Notes: a model not told the origin generated them from the sequence alone. DNA of 64,000 bases from Fimbriimonadales bacterium (GCA_035559795.1 DATMAR010000009.1:1-64000); one strand, 5' to 3'; positions 8,684-17,728 are shown, numbered from the stretch's first letter. Made by a program: numbers and translations.

Positions 8684-8688
8684 CTACG
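8611..8688 (-). repeat. REP-like palindrome array A (three units, 28-bp period)
   Basis: Units start at 8611, 8639 and 8667. Read on the minus strand each is a GTAG head, then GA or GG, then a palindrome related to GCGCC-GTAA-GGCGC. Six variable bases separate the 22-base units. The GTAG of the last unit supplies the TAG stop codon of sdhB (8684-8686). Confidence 0.75.
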
Positions 8689-9424
8689 GTGTTTTTAACC
8701 ATCGCAAAAGCCCTCGAATCGGGTCGAAATACACGTCGGCGACTCTCTCTTTCAAAGGAATGATTCCGTTATCCGTAATGTGAATCTCTTCAGGGCAAAC
8801 TTCGGTGCAGCATTTCGTGATATTACAAACGCCTACTCCTGCGACTTCTTTGAGGAACTCAGAACGGTCTTCGACGTCCAACGGATGCATTTCGAGCGCA
8901 GCGAGTTTTATCATAAAGCGGGGACCGAAGAAGATATCTTTTCGCTGATGGTCTCTGAGTATATGGCATACGTTTTGACATAAAAAGCACTCGATACATT
9001 TGCGGAATTCTTGCACTCTTTCCACATCTTCCTGCATCATCCGCAGCGGTTCTTTACTCCCTTCGTCAGCGAGTTTTAGGGGGGGTATTTTTCTCGCAAT
9101 TTCGTAATTCCAAGACACATCGCACACCAAATCTTTAATCACGGGAAAGGTTTTTAAGGGTGTAACGATAATCGGTTCTTCTATAGGCAAGGAATCTATG
9201 CGCGTTTTGCACATCAAACGTGGTTTGCCATTGATTTCTGCACTGCAAGAGCCGCATTTCGCAGCCTTACAGTTCCAGCGGCATGCGAGCGATGCGTCTT
9301 GTTCCCTTTGGATTTTATGAATCGCATCGAGAACGACCATACCCTCGAAGGTTTCGACGGTATAGGATTGAAAATATCCTTTTTCCTGGTTTCCTCGAAA
9401 GATATTCAGCGTTACCGTTGCCAT
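8684..9424 (-). CDS. sdhB: Succinate dehydrogenase iron-sulfur subunit (Sdh1-like)
   Basis: 246 residues. Passes electrons from the flavoprotein to quinone. The [2Fe-2S] ligands lie in NCKAAKCGSCSAEING near 49-64 with a following Cys in RLMCKTR; the [4Fe-4S] and [3Fe-4S] ligands lie in CIECFLCQNVCHI near 140-152 and CNITKCCTEVCPEEI near 198-212. The cluster order is the normal SdhB one. It is third in an operon with the membrane anchor and sdhA; only two bases separate the sdhA stop and this ATG. The NCKAxKCGSC form together with the large single anchor subunit points to the mycobacterial Sdh1 type rather than the E. coli SdhCDAB type. Confidence 0.9.
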   Translation of the reverse strand: MATVTLNIFRGNQEKGYFQSYTVETFEGMVVLDAIHKIQREQDASLACRWNCKAAKCGSCSAEINGKPRLMCKTRIDSLPIEEPIIVTPLKTFPVIKDLVCDVSWNYEIARKIPPLKLADEGSKEPLRMMQEDVERVQEFRKCIECFLCQNVCHILRDHQRKDIFFGPRFMIKLAALEMHPLDVEDRSEFLKEVAGVGVCNITKCCTEVCPEEIHITDNGIIPLKERVADVYFDPIRGLLRWLKTP

Positions 9425-9426
9425 GG

Positions 9427-11211
9427 CTATCCTTCTATTATTTTTTTGAGATGTTCGGGCATCTCCGGTACTTTTCTGTGGCTCAATTTGATTTCACCGT
9501 TTTCCAATCGGGCGATGATGTTGTGCTGTGCCCAATACGGGTCTTCGAGGTCGTAATCCAATCTCCAATGTCCTCCTCTGCTTTCTTTTCGTTCGAGGGC
9601 AGAGCGTACGATGACCTCGCTGACCGTGAGCATGACTTGAATGTCCCTCGCCTGATGCCATCCAGGATTGAAACAAGTGTCTCCTTTCACCGCAATCTTT
9701 TTTGCGCGTTCTTTTAGTTCGTGAATTTTTTCCAATGCTCGTTTCAAACCTTCTTCTGTTCTCGCAATCATCGCGTGTTCTTGCATCGTGTCTTGGAGTT
9801 CTGTATGCAATTGGTAAGGATTTTCTCCTGATTCTCTTCGCAATGGCTCCATAAGAAGATTCACTTCTTCTGAGATTTCCGATTCCGAAATTTCTCCGCT
9901 TTCGTTTTGCATCGCGTATTCACCCGCTGCTTCTCCTGCGCGTCTCCCGAAGACCAACAAGTCGCTAAGGGAATTCCCCCCCAAACGGTTTGCGCCGTGA
10001 AGCCCTGTTGCAACTTCTCCGCAAGCATACAAGCCCGGAACATTCGTGGCACACGTCTCAGGATCCGAAGTGACCCCCCCCATAGTGTAATGAATCGTAG
10101 GATAAACTTCCATCGGTTCTTTCGTGATATCTACGTTCCCTAAATGCAAGAACTGGTCTACCATGCTGGGGAGTCGTTTTCTAATGTAGTCTGCTCCCAT
10201 GTGAGAGATTTGGAGATATACCCCCCCATGTTCCGAGCCTCTGCCCGCTTGAACTTCTTTGTAGATAGCACGCGCTACGACGTCTCTCGGTAATAACTCC
10301 GGTGGTCTGCGATAGTTTTTCTTGTCATGAACCCATTTTAGGGCTTCTTCCAGAGTTTCGGCAGTTTCCTTTCTATAGAACTCGGGGACGTAATTGAACA
10401 TAAATCTCTCCCCTTTACTGTTAAGCAGAATTCCGCCATCTCCCCGGACCCCTTCCGTGACTAAAATTCCTCTCATGCTCGGTGGCCAAATCATTCCGGT
10501 GGGGTGAAATTGCACCATTTCCATGTCTTTCAGTTCTGCGCCAGCGCGAAGAGCCAAAACGACCCCATCACCGGTAGACTCCCATGAATTCGACGTGAAG
10601 CGATACATTCTCCCCCACCCCCCCGTTGCTAAGACTACTGCTTTCGCTTTGAATACGACGATTCCTCCGTCCATTCGACGATAGCCGACAGCGCCGGAAA
10701 TGCGGTCTCCATCTTTAAGCAATCGGATAATCGTCAATTCAGGATAGTCGAAAATCCCCATACTTACGGCTTTATCTTGCAACGTTCGAATGATTTCCAA
10801 TCCGGTTCTGTCACCGACGTGCGCGAGGCGGCGATATTTGTGCCCTCCGAATGCGCGTTGAGAAATCAGACCTTTGCCCGTTCTATCGAAGACTGCACCG
10901 TATCGCTCCAATTCTAAGATTCTTTCGGGGGCTTCTCGTGCGAAGATTTCTACCGTGCGCCAATTCGCTAAGAATTTCCCCCCTCGAATCGTGTCTCGGA
11001 AATGCACTTCCCAGTTGTCTTCTGTATCGAGATTCCCCAATGCTGCTGCTGCCCCCCCCTCTGCCATTACGGTATGTGCTTTTCCTAATAGCGATTTTGT
11101 AACGAGCCCTACTTTCGCTCCTTTTTCCATCGCTCCGATGCATGCACGCAATCCTGCGCCTCCAGCACCGATCACGAGTACGTCGCAGTTGAAAACTTCG
11201 TAGTTGTTCAT
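9427..11211 (-). CDS. sdhA: Succinate dehydrogenase flavoprotein subunit
   Basis: 594 residues. Oxidises succinate to fumarate with covalently bound FAD. The dinucleotide-binding motif VIGAGGAGLRA is near 13-23. The FAD-linking His context is LGKAHTVMAEGGAAAA near 41-56, and the substrate-site region is MEMVQFHPTGMIWP near 237-250. The C-terminal HRKVPEMPE segment completes the family length. It begins inside the last codon of the membrane subunit (ATGA overlap at 11208-11211), so the two are translationally coupled. Fumarate reductase shares this architecture; direction cannot be read from sequence alone. Confidence 0.93.
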   Translation of the reverse strand: MNNYEVFNCDVLVIGAGGAGLRACIGAMEKGAKVGLVTKSLLGKAHTVMAEGGAAAALGNLDTEDNWEVHFRDTIRGGKFLANWRTVEIFAREAPERILELERYGAVFDRTGKGLISQRAFGGHKYRRLAHVGDRTGLEIIRTLQDKAVSMGIFDYPELTIIRLLKDGDRISGAVGYRRMDGGIVVFKAKAVVLATGGWGRMYRFTSNSWESTGDGVVLALRAGAELKDMEMVQFHPTGMIWPPSMRGILVTEGVRGDGGILLNSKGERFMFNYVPEFYRKETAETLEEALKWVHDKKNYRRPPELLPRDVVARAIYKEVQAGRGSEHGGVYLQISHMGADYIRKRLPSMVDQFLHLGNVDITKEPMEVYPTIHYTMGGVTSDPETCATNVPGLYACGEVATGLHGANRLGGNSLSDLLVFGRRAGEAAGEYAMQNESGEISESEISEEVNLLMEPLRRESGENPYQLHTELQDTMQEHAMIARTEEGLKRALEKIHELKERAKKIAVKGDTCFNPGWHQARDIQVMLTVSEVIVRSALERKESRGGHWRLDYDLEDPYWAQHNIIARLENGEIKLSHRKVPEMPEHLKKIIEG

Positions 11212-12038
11212 AAGTACAGTTTGAAGAAAACGAAGTCTTGAATCGTTCCGCTGGTTACGAGTCGGATATAGAAATCAGCAAACCCTACACCGATGAGACT
11301 CGACCACGCGAAAAACGCATGCCGTTCGTTGAGGGAAGTGATTTTCTGCCAAAGAGAATAGCGAGCACGAGATACAGAACTACACGAAAAGCAATCGAGA
11401 CATCCTCCAGAGAGGTGACGGAAAGAGTGACAACCAAACACGTACCCCGTAAGCAATAACCAGTCGCCGAGCAAAATAAGTGAGCCGACACTTAATCCCC
11501 ACCCGTCAGCGAAACGCATGGCTTTAATAACATCGATTCCCAATATCACGAGGAAAATGAGCGCGAAATAGAGGGCGAAACGATGAAGATTTTGCAAAGC
11601 CCAAGGGAAATTCTTCTCTCCTGTGTATTGAGGTTTTGCATTTCCTCGCACCGCACATGCCGGAGGAGTCAGGAAAAAAGCACGGTAATACGCCTTGCGA
11701 AAGTAATAACATGTCGCTCTGAAAAATAGAGGAAACGGCATAATAATCATCGCCGGCGTTATCGTAAAGCCGTAAATTTTCCAGTCTACAAGGAACAGAG
11801 GAGAATAAAACGGGCTTAAAAGGTCCGGGACGAGACCTTCACTCCAAGGTACAGGGAGGTGATGGGGTGCAGAATAAAATTGGTTTTCGAATGAGCGAAA
11901 AGTCGCATAAATGATAAAAATCGCCAGACCGAGGAATATGAGTAAGGGTTCAATCCACCAACGGTCTTTACGGAGAGTGCGGGTTTCGGAAAGTTTTGCT
12001 GAAGTTGTCTTAGCTCCTTCTGTAAACTGCTCTGCCAT
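11208..12038 (-). CDS. Succinate dehydrogenase membrane anchor subunit (Sdh1/Rv0249c type)
   Basis: 276 residues with about five membrane segments (near 32-50, 93-113, 158-180, 192-214, 245-265) after a charged N-terminus. Position directly ahead of sdhA and sdhB, the ATGA coupling, and the motif CHSFRHLSGG near 215-224 indicate the large single-chain anchor seen in mycobacterial Sdh1 complexes. His residues in LHRFALY and CHSFRH are candidate haem or quinone ligands. There is no second SdhD-like gene here. It starts 30 bases after holA ends, so it may be co-transcribed with the upstream block. Identification is by context and motif, not by full alignment. Confidence 0.72.
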   Translation of the reverse strand: MAEQFTEGAKTTSAKLSETRTLRKDRWWIEPLLIFLGLAIFIIYATFRSFENQFYSAPHHLPVPWSEGLVPDLLSPFYSPLFLVDWKIYGFTITPAMIIMPFPLFFRATCYYFRKAYYRAFFLTPPACAVRGNAKPQYTGEKNFPWALQNLHRFALYFALIFLVILGIDVIKAMRFADGWGLSVGSLILLGDWLLLTGYVFGCHSFRHLSGGCLDCFSCSSVSRARYSLWQKITSLNERHAFFAWSSLIGVGFADFYIRLVTSGTIQDFVFFKLYL

Positions 12039-12068
12039 AGCTTCTCTTTGCTTTCATCCTACCCGAAC

Positions 12069-13136
12069 CTAAGAATTTTTTTGTGAGCCTCCCGTTACAG
12101 TGTTTCCAGAAGCGATATCGCACATTTCGACGACCATTCTCTGCAAGGATTCCGTTTGGCTCGCCGAGGGCAAGAGCCCGAAAAATCGCATATTCGCTCG
12201 CACTAAAGATTGCATCATAGCGGCGATTTGCTCGAGCGAAAGCCTGCTTGCAAACTGGCTTATTTTTTCCTTTCTCCAATTCTCTTTGATATTTTTCAGG
12301 CTGTCCGAGGCTGGGCAGATTGTTTCGGATGCTTCGCTCGTGAGAGAAACGGAGTTGTCCAATAAGGCACGCGCTTGAAAGATGTATTTGAGATTCTTGT
12401 GGATTTGCGTAAAGAGGAAACCGAGAACAGGTCTTTCGAGTTTGTCGGCTGTGGAAAGAAGCACCTGCAAATGCTGAAGTGCGGACCGGTGATTCCCGGC
12501 GCAAATCGCATCGATCATTTGAAACGACGCCCATTCCTCTGAAGGGGTTACGATTTCCCGAACATCCGATTTCGTGATTTTTCCTTTTTTCGCGCAATAG
12601 GCTAAAAGTTTTTCGAATTCATTGAATGCATCCGTCGTATTGCCGGAGGTCATCGAGATAATTTCTTGAAGAGTGCCCGCGTCAATGGTTAGATTGGCTT
12701 TTTTCGCGCGATTGAGCAATTCCGAGCCCAGTTTTTCTTTTGGGGGGGTTACGATAAGCACTTTGCCTATCTTTTGAATCGTCGAACGTATTTGTTTGGT
12801 TTCTGCGGGAAGTTCGTTTTCTTTCAGCGTCTCGCAAGTGAGAATGAGTAGTGCGCTCGAGGGTAAGTTTTCCAATTGCGATGCGAGACGAGCGCCTTCG
12901 CCTTTTCCTAAATTTTCTATCCTACGAACGAGAACGGTTTTTCTCTTCGCGAGAAAAGGAAAACTGCAAGCGGCGTCGAAAATTTCTCGCGCCGTACTTT
13001 CGGAGGCTTCCAATTCGACAAAATCGAACGAATCCTCTTCGATGCCTGCTTCCTTTTTGAGAAGTGCGATTTGCGTTCGAAGGCTGGAGGGCTCATCGCC
13101 GAGGAGCAGAATTGCGTTCGAAGATTTATTCGCCAT
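12069..13136 (-). CDS. holA: DNA polymerase III delta subunit
   Basis: 355 residues, normal for HolA. The delta subunit opens the sliding clamp during clamp loading. Family features: N-terminal AILLLGDEPSSLRTQ (degenerate P-loop region, as usual in delta), FDFVELEASEST, KTVLVRRIENL, and a central SGNTTDAFNEFEKLLAYC stretch, followed by the helical collar domain. The start overlaps the end of the upstream transglutaminase gene by 11 bases, which suggests one transcript with moxR, DUF58 and tgpA. This is an unusual but not unique neighbourhood for holA. Confidence 0.85.
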   Translation of the reverse strand: MANKSSNAILLLGDEPSSLRTQIALLKKEAGIEEDSFDFVELEASESTAREIFDAACSFPFLAKRKTVLVRRIENLGKGEGARLASQLENLPSSALLILTCETLKENELPAETKQIRSTIQKIGKVLIVTPPKEKLGSELLNRAKKANLTIDAGTLQEIISMTSGNTTDAFNEFEKLLAYCAKKGKITKSDVREIVTPSEEWASFQMIDAICAGNHRSALQHLQVLLSTADKLERPVLGFLFTQIHKNLKYIFQARALLDNSVSLTSEASETICPASDSLKNIKENWRKEKISQFASRLSLEQIAAMMQSLVRANMRFFGLLPSASQTESLQRMVVEMCDIASGNTVTGGSQKNS

Positions 13137-15198
13137 TGGTCACTGTTTGCGTGCTAAATTCGCGTAACGCAAGTGCGATTTCTCGAATTTGTTCTTCACT
13201 CGGTTCTTCTTGGGCAAAGAATGCCTGATTGAATTTCTCCGCTATTTCTTTTGCCAAATGTCCGTTACTCGAATGCATTGTGTAAGTGTTTACGTATTCT
13301 GACAAGGTTTCCGAAGGAGAGGGGGGGCGTCCGACGGATTTTCGAAGTTTCGCCAGGAATGAAAAATATAAGGGGCGCAGTTTCCGGAACGATTTAGAGA
13401 GCGTTCGTCGTGTTTTAATCCATGTGGAAGTAGATACCCAGAGAATGGTCAGGAATACCAAGCCGAAGAGAATTCCAGCTGCCCAAGTAGCCCATTGCAA
13501 GGTTGCGTTCTCACCACCCGAATCAATAATGGCTCCGCGCTCCCCCCCCGGAACCGGCTCGGCGATATCGGTAGGGTCAAAAGGTATCCATCCATAAGGA
13601 TGGAAAAACACTTCCGTCCACATATGAGCGTGTCGGTCTTGAACGATATATTTTCCGTCTTGCATACTCTCTGGGTCAAGGCGATAGCCAACAACGACTC
13701 TTGCAGGGATTCCTACGGCGCGACAAGCCACTGCGAGTGCAGAAGCGAACAAATCGCAATAGCCTTCACGAGTTTCGAAGAGAAACGCCGCGACGCGGTC
13801 TTGATTTCCAGTGATACGAGGAGCGCGTAAGTTATATTTGCATCTCTTTCCTATGGCATACATCAAGGCGACAACTGCGTCGTAATCCGTAGGTGAGTGT
13901 TCGATTACTCCTTTTGCCCAATCTCTTATACGGGGGTCGATTTGGTCATTAAGGCGTTCTCTAAAGAGGTTTATATATTCTTGGCGATCGATTTTCGTTG
14001 CTTGTCGAAGTTGCGTGGGTGTCGGTTTTGCGCGAATGCTTTCTACGTAGACTTCTCTGCCTTGATAAAGTCTCGGTGTAACGAAAACCGCTTCGTTATT
14101 TACGAACCGGACGGTTCCTCGATATTCTACACGAATCGGAATACCCGTAGAGTACGCGATTAAATGCGTTCTTGCGAGTACCTTTATGTGCAATTTATCC
14201 GTTATTGCATCTTTTACTGGAAATCGAGGGGGGGGTATGCGAAAAACTCCTGCGTTTTCGAGTTGAGAATGCGGGCTTTCATTTTGCGGAGGTATGCCTT
14301 CTGAAAAAGAAGTACTCTCCGTCCAGCCGACTCCACGATAAGAACGAAAAGAATGTGCTCGAAGGTAGGGATAGTCCGTATCTGTAGTAACCTCGAGAAC
14401 GGGAATATAAGAACTCGTTCGTGGACCTCCTCCGATAAACTGGTCTACGTAAGTTAGGTTCGAACCGACGGTTGTAGTCGGGGGGGTCCATTGCACTTGG
14501 GGTGCGCCAGTTACCGCTCGAACAGCACCACCAATAGCAGGAGACATTATCCACGACACTCCCGCAACTAAAAGGACGGAAAGAATCGCGACTCCAGGAC
14601 CTGCCATAGCTTTCCAAGGTCCTGCACGCAGTTCTTCAAAACTTTTCGCTCCTGCCGATAAGGCTTGAGAAAGCATCATGCGAATGTGTAAGCGTGCGAG
14701 TAAAACAGCCACGCTCGCTATGAATAGAATCAGAGAAATATCGAAATAACCTCCCGTTTCGAGCCATGACAATAAACCGAAAAGCGCAATTCCAGGAACG
14801 ACCATAAACAACATCGCTCCATCCGACCACACGAAAAAGAGGCTAAAAGCAACGAACCAACATAAGAAGGAAAGAACTCGAAGTTCGGGGGGGAACCCAC
14901 CCCCCGGAAGCGCTTTGCTCAACTGAGGCGTATTGAGTAAAACGAAAATCGCCACGAGAGCGATGAGCCATCCGAGAAATTTACTTTTACCGATATTCGG
15001 AAGAGCGAGGCGAATCAAATAACTTACGAGCAATCCAATTGCAGAAAGGGCGACGAAGAATAATCCTATGAGGGGTTGTTGAACCGAATTCCCGCTAAGA
15101 AACAAAGGGATAGAGCAAGCAGCCCAAAGAGTGACGAAGTCAACGCCGCTCGGTTGTAAATTCGTAATTTCTTCTTTTACGTTAAGCGCTTTTCTCAT
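13126..15198 (-). CDS. TgpA-like membrane transglutaminase (DUF3488 + transglutaminase core)
   Basis: 690 residues. Five to six membrane helices fill about 20-225, then a periplasmic region with a transglutaminase-like core near 435-520, then another helix near 565-590 and a cytoplasmic tail. Catalytic triad candidates: Cys in EGYCDLFASALAVACRA, His in DRHAHMWTEVFF and Asp in PFDPTDIAEP. Such proteins occur beside MoxR and DUF58 genes, exactly as here; their substrate is uncertain, and the Pseudomonas relative is essential. Overlaps DUF58 by 17 bases and holA by 11. Confidence 0.85.
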   Translation of the reverse strand: MRKALNVKEEITNLQPSGVDFVTLWAACSIPLFLSGNSVQQPLIGLFFVALSAIGLLVSYLIRLALPNIGKSKFLGWLIALVAIFVLLNTPQLSKALPGGGFPPELRVLSFLCWFVAFSLFFVWSDGAMLFMVVPGIALFGLLSWLETGGYFDISLILFIASVAVLLARLHIRMMLSQALSAGAKSFEELRAGPWKAMAGPGVAILSVLLVAGVSWIMSPAIGGAVRAVTGAPQVQWTPPTTTVGSNLTYVDQFIGGGPRTSSYIPVLEVTTDTDYPYLRAHSFRSYRGVGWTESTSFSEGIPPQNESPHSQLENAGVFRIPPPRFPVKDAITDKLHIKVLARTHLIAYSTGIPIRVEYRGTVRFVNNEAVFVTPRLYQGREVYVESIRAKPTPTQLRQATKIDRQEYINLFRERLNDQIDPRIRDWAKGVIEHSPTDYDAVVALMYAIGKRCKYNLRAPRITGNQDRVAAFLFETREGYCDLFASALAVACRAVGIPARVVVGYRLDPESMQDGKYIVQDRHAHMWTEVFFHPYGWIPFDPTDIAEPVPGGERGAIIDSGGENATLQWATWAAGILFGLVFLTILWVSTSTWIKTRRTLSKSFRKLRPLYFSFLAKLRKSVGRPPSPSETLSEYVNTYTMHSSNGHLAKEIAEKFNQAFFAQEEPSEEQIREIALALREFSTQTVTNGE

Positions 15199-16414
15199 AT
15201 TTTTCGCTTTTGTCGTAGACTTCGAACGGATTGGGCATGAATCTTATCGCTACGCGGGGGGCTGCGATAGAGGCGAGGAAATGAGGCTCCGTTGCGGAAC
15301 GAATCGAACTTTTCTGCGAAGCTCGGGCAAACGAATTTGCATCGTAAACATAGACGACAACCGGATAATTCGCGGTGAGCGACCTTATGGCTTCGTCCAT
15401 TCCCGGTTCGACGACAGCAAGCATGAGAACGACCGTACATTGGGGGGGCAAAAATCGCATGCACCGCTCGATTTCCGAAGCGAAAGAATAGGGACGATCT
15501 GCCTCTGCTTTCGCCAAAGCATCGCAAATCTTACGATAACGAATTTCTGAAGAGTGAGTAAATTCTTCCATACCTTCGAGAGCAGGAAGCAGAACCGGAG
15601 AGCCGCGATTGAGCATTTCATCCGCTAAGAATGCTGCATGACTGCACATCGCTTCGAGGGTCGTCGCACCTCCTTCGCCAATTTCCGTGTCTTTCGTTAA
15701 TTGTAAAAACAAAGCGACATTCGTGGTGAAACCCGCATCGAATTCTTTCACCATAAGTTGCCCTTTCCTCGCAGTGCTTCTCCAGTGCACGTGTCGCAAA
15801 GGGTCACCTGAAGAATATTCTCGCACACCTCGAGCTTCCATTCCCGGGCCACGACTTTTGCCATCGTCCGTGTAAGCGGCTGACCAGCCGCTCAATGCTG
15901 CGAGGTCAATCGTAAAAGGAATTTTTGCAGGATGCACGATAATTTCAGCGGGTGTTGTTTCGTATTTTTGTTCCGTGCTCAAAATTCCGAGTGAATCGGT
16001 GCTAATCACTCGTAAACTCGACCAACGAAAAACACCTCTTCGCGTCGGACGAATTTGATAGCGAGTTTCGATGGGTTCGCTATAAATCGGTGCAATTGGT
16101 AGAGGAAGGAGTTCGCTTTCGTGCGTCAGTTTATGGGGGATTTCATCCACGATAACGAGCAGCGGTCTTCTCATGCGAATCGTGGACCAAACGCGGATTC
16201 GAATGTCGACCCGTTCGCCGGCTGTGATAAGGGACGGTATGATGCGTTCGAAACGAAGACCTTTCGTTGCTAAAATGGCTTGCGCTTTCAACGCAACGAG
16301 AGTAACGATCATAACGGTACTCATGTAGAAAAGCGCAGCGCTATTCAACCAAACGCCCACGAACATGAGGAACCCCCCCGAAACGCTCAACGTCAATACT
16401 GCATATCTACGCAT
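15182..16414 (-). CDS. DUF58 domain protein
   Basis: 410 residues. Two N-terminal membrane helices (about 5-45) precede a beta-rich region and the DUF58 core near 185-240, with the family signature GVREYSSGDPLRHVHWRSTA followed by KGQLMVKEFD. The C-terminal third resembles a von Willebrand A-like fold. DUF58 proteins are partners of MoxR ATPases and are thought to help mature or insert metal- or membrane-associated proteins. The gene lies between moxR (7-base gap) and the transglutaminase gene (17-base overlap), so the three probably form one unit. Confidence 0.87.
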   Translation of the reverse strand: MRRYAVLTLSVSGGFLMFVGVWLNSAALFYMSTVMIVTLVALKAQAILATKGLRFERIIPSLITAGERVDIRIRVWSTIRMRRPLLVIVDEIPHKLTHESELLPLPIAPIYSEPIETRYQIRPTRRGVFRWSSLRVISTDSLGILSTEQKYETTPAEIIVHPAKIPFTIDLAALSGWSAAYTDDGKSRGPGMEARGVREYSSGDPLRHVHWRSTARKGQLMVKEFDAGFTTNVALFLQLTKDTEIGEGGATTLEAMCSHAAFLADEMLNRGSPVLLPALEGMEEFTHSSEIRYRKICDALAKAEADRPYSFASEIERCMRFLPPQCTVVLMLAVVEPGMDEAIRSLTANYPVVVYVYDANSFARASQKSSIRSATEPHFLASIAAPRVAIRFMPNPFEVYDKSEKYEKSA

Positions 16415-16420
16415 TTTCGT

Positions 16421-17371
16421 TTAAGATACGGGAACAGGGGCGCGAATGTTCGCTACGATTCCTTCGATGAGCTCCTCCGTTCCGATTCCTCTCGAACGCA
16501 AATCGCCTCTTGGAATAATTCGATGGGAGAGAACGCAAGGTGCCATCGCCTTTACATCGTCCGGTCTAACGAATTCCTGGTTATGGTATGCCGCTCTTGC
16601 TTGTGCCGCTTGCAGAAGCAATAAAGAACCGCGCGGGCTAGCACCTAACATGATTTGATTCGAAGTTCTAGTTGCCGTGACGATATCTACGATATATTCT
16701 CGAATGGAGGGATGCACGTAAATTTCGCGAACTGCTTTCTGCATCGCAGTCAATTCTTCTGGCGTTACGACTTGAGTGACCTTATTGATAGGATGCTCGA
16801 TTTGCTGCGCTTGCAAAATGTCCACTTCGACATCATGCGCAGGATAGCCTAAAGATAATCTTGCGAAGAAACGGTCTAATTGCGCTTCGGGAAGGGGATA
16901 AACACCGGTCAACTCCACATTGTTTTGTGTTGCGATCACGAAGAATGGGTCGGGGAGTTTTCGCGAAACCCCATCGGTCGTTACCTGTCTTTCTTCCATC
17001 GCTTCTAAAAGCGCTGCTTGAGTTTTGGGCGTCGCTCGGTTGATTTCGTCTGCCAACACGACATTGCCGAAAATCGGCCCAGGGAGAAATTCGAATTCCA
17101 TTAACTTTTGATTGAAAACGCTCGAACCCGTAATATCACTGGGCAGAAGGTCGGGCGTAAATTGAATCCTCCGAAATTCTCCACCGATAGACTTTGCCAA
17201 AGCCTTCGAGAGCATCGTTTTTCCGACACCGGGGACGTCGTCGAGCAAGATGTGCCCATTGCAAAGAAGCACGAAAACCGCCTTCTCGATGGTTTCGCGC
17301 TTTCCGAAGATGACGGTTTCTACTTGTTCGACGATGGCTCGCGCCTTCTCAGATACTTCTTTTGCTCTCAA
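16421..17371 (-). CDS. MoxR-family AAA+ ATPase
   Basis: 316 residues. Walker A DDVPGVGKTML near 39-49, Walker B NVVLADEINRATPKTQAALL near 103-122, sensor 1 IATQNNVE near 147-154, and the C-terminal lid. MoxR proteins act as chaperones for assembly of complexes containing DUF58 or VWA partners, which follow directly downstream. Start at ATG 17371; ATTTAGGAGCATTT provides the ribosome site. Likely first gene of the moxR-DUF58-tgpA-holA unit. Confidence 0.9.
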   Translation of the reverse strand: MRAKEVSEKARAIVEQVETVIFGKRETIEKAVFVLLCNGHILLDDVPGVGKTMLSKALAKSIGGEFRRIQFTPDLLPSDITGSSVFNQKLMEFEFLPGPIFGNVVLADEINRATPKTQAALLEAMEERQVTTDGVSRKLPDPFFVIATQNNVELTGVYPLPEAQLDRFFARLSLGYPAHDVEVDILQAQQIEHPINKVTQVVTPEELTAMQKAVREIYVHPSIREYIVDIVTATRTSNQIMLGASPRGSLLLLQAAQARAAYHNQEFVRPDDVKAMAPCVLSHRIIPRGDLRSRGIGTEELIEGIVANIRAPVPVS

Positions 17372-17453
17372 TAAATGCTCCTAAATGATAGGAAACGCAG
17401 CAATCTATGGTAGCGTTCCGTTGATGGAATGGTTCTATTATATGCCCTAACGG

Positions 17454-17459
17454 TATACT
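17454..17459 (+). promoter_or_regulatory. Candidate -10 box of small basic ORF
   Basis: TATACT with 13 bases to the ATG at 17473. No clear -35 element. The same CGGTATACTT string precedes tRNA-Pro. Confidence 0.4.
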
Positions 17460-17472
17460 TTCTTCTTCTAAG

Positions 17473-17703
17473 ATGGGAATTGAAAGAAATAAGAGAAAAC
17501 CGAAGCGACGGAGGACCCCTTCACAAAGGCTGCGCAGGAGAATGAAACCTGTTTTTGTCCTTCCTCCGCTTGAAACCCAAAACGGAGAGCCGGCCTCCGT
17601 GTCTCGAACTGAAGAAGCGGAGAGGGTCGAAAGTCCTAAAAAACCTCGTACAAGCAGGGCAAAGAAGAATACGGAGAAGCCCTCGAATAAAAACGCGGAG
17701 TAA
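17473..17703 (+). CDS. Small lysine/arginine-rich protein of unknown function
   Basis: 76 residues, strongly basic, with an RKPKRRRTPSQRLRRR stretch near the N-terminus and a low-complexity KKPRTSRAKKNTEKPSNK end. No family recognised. The composition suggests nucleic-acid binding and disorder, which is inference. Support for it being real: a TATACT box just upstream, a 7-bp hairpin just after the stop, and isolation between two minus-strand genes. Against: no Shine-Dalgarno sequence and an overlapping minus-strand frame of 135 codons, which looks less gene-like. Confidence 0.5.
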   Translation: MGIERNKRKPKRRRTPSQRLRRRMKPVFVLPPLETQNGEPASVSRTEEAERVESPKKPRTSRAKKNTEKPSNKNAE

Positions 17704-17708
17704 ACCAC

Positions 17709-17728
17709 TAGTCGCTTTTTGGTGACTA
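17709..17728 (+). terminator. Short hairpin after the small basic ORF
   Basis: TAGTCGC/GGTGACTA stem of 7 bp including one G-T pair, with a 6-base loop, 5 bases beyond the stop at 17703. A short CCCTTTTC follows. Confidence 0.4.

Noticed and set aside
8611-8688. CRISPR-like look of the regularly spaced arrays
   Set aside because: The spacers are only 5-12 bases, similar to each other, and the repeat is a GTAG-headed palindrome typical of REP elements. No cas genes are present.
8517-8783. Plus-strand frame of 88 codons between metG and sdhB
   Set aside because: It runs through the REP-like array and overlaps sdhB; no ribosome site and no gene-like composition.
12010-12597. Minus-strand 195-codon frame inside holA
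   Set aside because: It lies in another frame within the well-supported holA gene and overlaps the sdh anchor start.
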